In this document: positions 62,897-64,000 of the stretch, in pieces
Numbering within the stretch: position 1 is the first letter of the stretch
Layout of the letters: each line of letters starts with the position of its first letter
Origin: Bacteriovoracaceae bacterium
GTDB lineage: Bacteria; Bdellovibrionota; Bacteriovoracia; Bacteriovoracales; Bacteriovoracaceae
NCBI GenBank assembly: GCA_019752535.1
Contig: JAIEMA010000064.1
Location: 1 to 64,000 of the forward strand
Length of the DNA: 64,000 nt
Direction of reading: 5' to 3'
Position numbers and translations under genes: made by a program
Notes under the pieces: model-generated
What the model was told of the DNA's origin: nothing
Databases searched by the model: none
What the model saw: only the letters and a program-made list of their open reading frames with translations

Positions 62897-62983
62897 GAAA
62901 TTACAGTTTTGCGACGAGTTATCGTTTAAAGTTTCGCAAAAATTGTTATACTTTGGTGTCACTTTATATTGGAGAATCATCGC

Positions 62984-64000
62984 ATGAAAGTCACCATCAT
63001 TGGCACAGGTTACGTCGGTCTCGTTACAGGGACTTGTTTTGCTGAAATGGGTCATCAAGTGACATGCGTGGATATTGATGCGAAGAAAGTCGATCGCATG
63101 CGCTCTGGCGAGTGTCCCATCTACGAGCCGGGTCTTGAAAGCATGATGAAGTCCAATATCGAAGAGAAGCGCCTGACTTTTTCCACCACCTACGAATCTG
63201 TCACAACTTCACAAACCGTCTTCCTGGCCGTGGGGACTCCCTCATCTGAAACAGGCAAAGCTGACCTTAAGTATCTCTTCTCAGCTTGTGATGGAATCGC
63301 TCCTTACTTACAAGACGGCTCTGTCGTTGTCGTGAAATCGACTGTTCCCGTAGGAACGGGCTTTAAAGTGAGAGAGCATCTTAAAACTAAAACCAATAAA
63401 AAGTTCGTGGTTGTTAATAATCCAGAATTCCTCAAAGAAGGCTCTGCTGTTGAAGATTTCATGAAGCCTGAGAGAATTATTATCGGCTCGTATGATGAAG
63501 CCGCGGCTCAAGTCGTGGAAGAGCTCTATGAGCCGTTTAATCGTCAGGTCAAGCGCACGATCCGTATGTCGAATCTTTCTGCTGAAGTCACAAAATATGC
63601 AGCCAACTGTTTTCTCGCGACAAAAATTTCTTTCATGAACGAGATGGCCCGTCTCTGTGATGCCGTTGGAGCTGATGTCGAAGAAGTTCGCCACGGCATC
63701 TCAACGGATTCACGTATTGGCTCTCAGTTTCTCTATCCAGGTCCTGGATATGGTGGTTCATGTTTCCCGAAAGACGTGAAGGCGCTGGTACACACGGCAG
63801 TTGAACTTGGGATGAATCTTAAAATTGTAGAAGCCACAGAAGTCGTGAATAAAGAGCAGAAAAAATACATCGCCCAGAAAGTCCTTAAGCACTTCGGATC
63901 GGATCTTAAGGGAAAAACGTTCGCTCTTTGGGGCGTGGCTTTTAAAGCCAACACGGATGACATTCGTGAAACGCCGGCCATCGATACAGCGACAGCTCTC
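62984..64000 (+). CDS. ugd: UDP-glucose 6-dehydrogenase (cut by right window edge)
   Basis: 339 residues seen, no stop before the edge; typical length is about 430-450. MKVTIIGTGYVGLVTGTCFA (NAD site), VGTPSSETGKADL, KSTVPVGT, NPEFLKEGSAV, KYAANCFLATKISFMNE and GYGGSCFPKD (catalytic Cys). Makes UDP-GlcA, the substrate of the UDP-GlcA epimerase-like product at 12421. GGAGAATC ribosome site; an extended -10 TGTTATACT at 62944-62952 probably drives it. Confidence 0.97.
   Translation, partial: MKVTIIGTGYVGLVTGTCFAEMGHQVTCVDIDAKKVDRMRSGECPIYEPGLESMMKSNIEEKRLTFSTTYESVTTSQTVFLAVGTPSSETGKADLKYLFSACDGIAPYLQDGSVVVVKSTVPVGTGFKVREHLKTKTNKKFVVVNNPEFLKEGSAVEDFMKPERIIIGSYDEAAAQVVEELYEPFNRQVKRTIRMSNLSAEVTKYAANCFLATKISFMNEMARLCDAVGADVEEVRHGISTDSRIGSQFLYPGPGYGGSCFPKDVKALVHTAVELGMNLKIVEATEVVNKEQKKYIAQKVLKHFGSDLKGKTFALWGVAFKANTDDIRETPAIDTATAL

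Overview
The window comes from a Gram-negative bacterium of moderate to low GC. It has a menaquinone pathway, a Wzx/Wzy-type surface-polysaccharide apparatus, heptosyltransferase-like GT9 genes and lipoproteins. The overall style (AHD-type histidine kinase, many small secreted proteins, dense glycan locus) is compatible with a Bdellovibrionota/deltaproteobacterial lineage, but no rRNA or tRNA is present and I hold that assignment loosely.

Layout. (1) 1-4735, minus strand: a tightly overlapping menaquinone operon menF-menD-menH-menA-menC (menC runs off the left edge). Opposite to it lie a DAHP synthase and menG/ubiE (4763-6249), so chorismate supply, isochorismate branch and final methylation sit together. 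(2) 6319-11200: a small secreted protein with a terminator, then a four-gene overlapping operon made of a secreted 127-aa protein, a peptide-binding-type lipoprotein, a divergent YcaO-domain protein and a hybrid histidine kinase. I recognise no described system with this make-up. (3) 11250-11783: four tandem ~132-bp repeats, each able to fold into the same branched structure with compensatory changes in one stem. (4) 11892-16413: an orphan BrnA-like antitoxin, two sugar epimerases, GDP-fucose synthase and a HicAB toxin-antitoxin pair, followed by gmd at 16564-17646. (5) 17822-34995: a nonulosonic (legionaminic-type) acid locus with synthase, LegB/C/G homologues, PtmE- and PtmA-like proteins, a sugar cytidylyltransferase, NeuD-like and GNAT acyltransferases, a WbpG/HisH/HisF amidine-forming trio, and an unusual fusion of an acyl carrier protein to an LnmK-like domain. 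(6) 34996-46000: glycosyltransferases, methyltransferases, dioxygenases and aminotransferases, including a dioxygenase gene broken by an in-frame TAG. (7) 45611-51067: dTDP-Fuc3N (FdtA/FdtB-like) and dTDP-L-rhamnose (rfbACDB) synthesis. (8) 51064-60565: glycosyltransferases, an AT-rich MBOAT/AlgX-like O-acetylation module flanked by a 48-bp repeat that marks recombination, Wzx flippase, WbaP-type initiating transferase and a WaaL/Wzy-type protein. (9) 60615-64000: MazEF with an operator-promoter that predicts a leaderless transcript, PPK2, a GT9 glycosyltransferase and the start of ugd.

How it works together: nucleotide sugars (GDP-fucose, dTDP-rhamnose, probably dTDP-Fuc3NAc, UDP-GlcA and a CMP-nonulosonate with acyl/amidine decorations) are built by regions 4-7 and 9, assembled on undecaprenyl phosphate by the WbaP-type enzyme and the glycosyltransferases, flipped by Wzx and polymerised or ligated by the O-antigen ligase-like protein. 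Toxin-antitoxin genes lie near both ends of the glycan region. I see no IS element, CRISPR array, tRNA or rRNA. Protein functions are assigned from recognised motifs without database searches.
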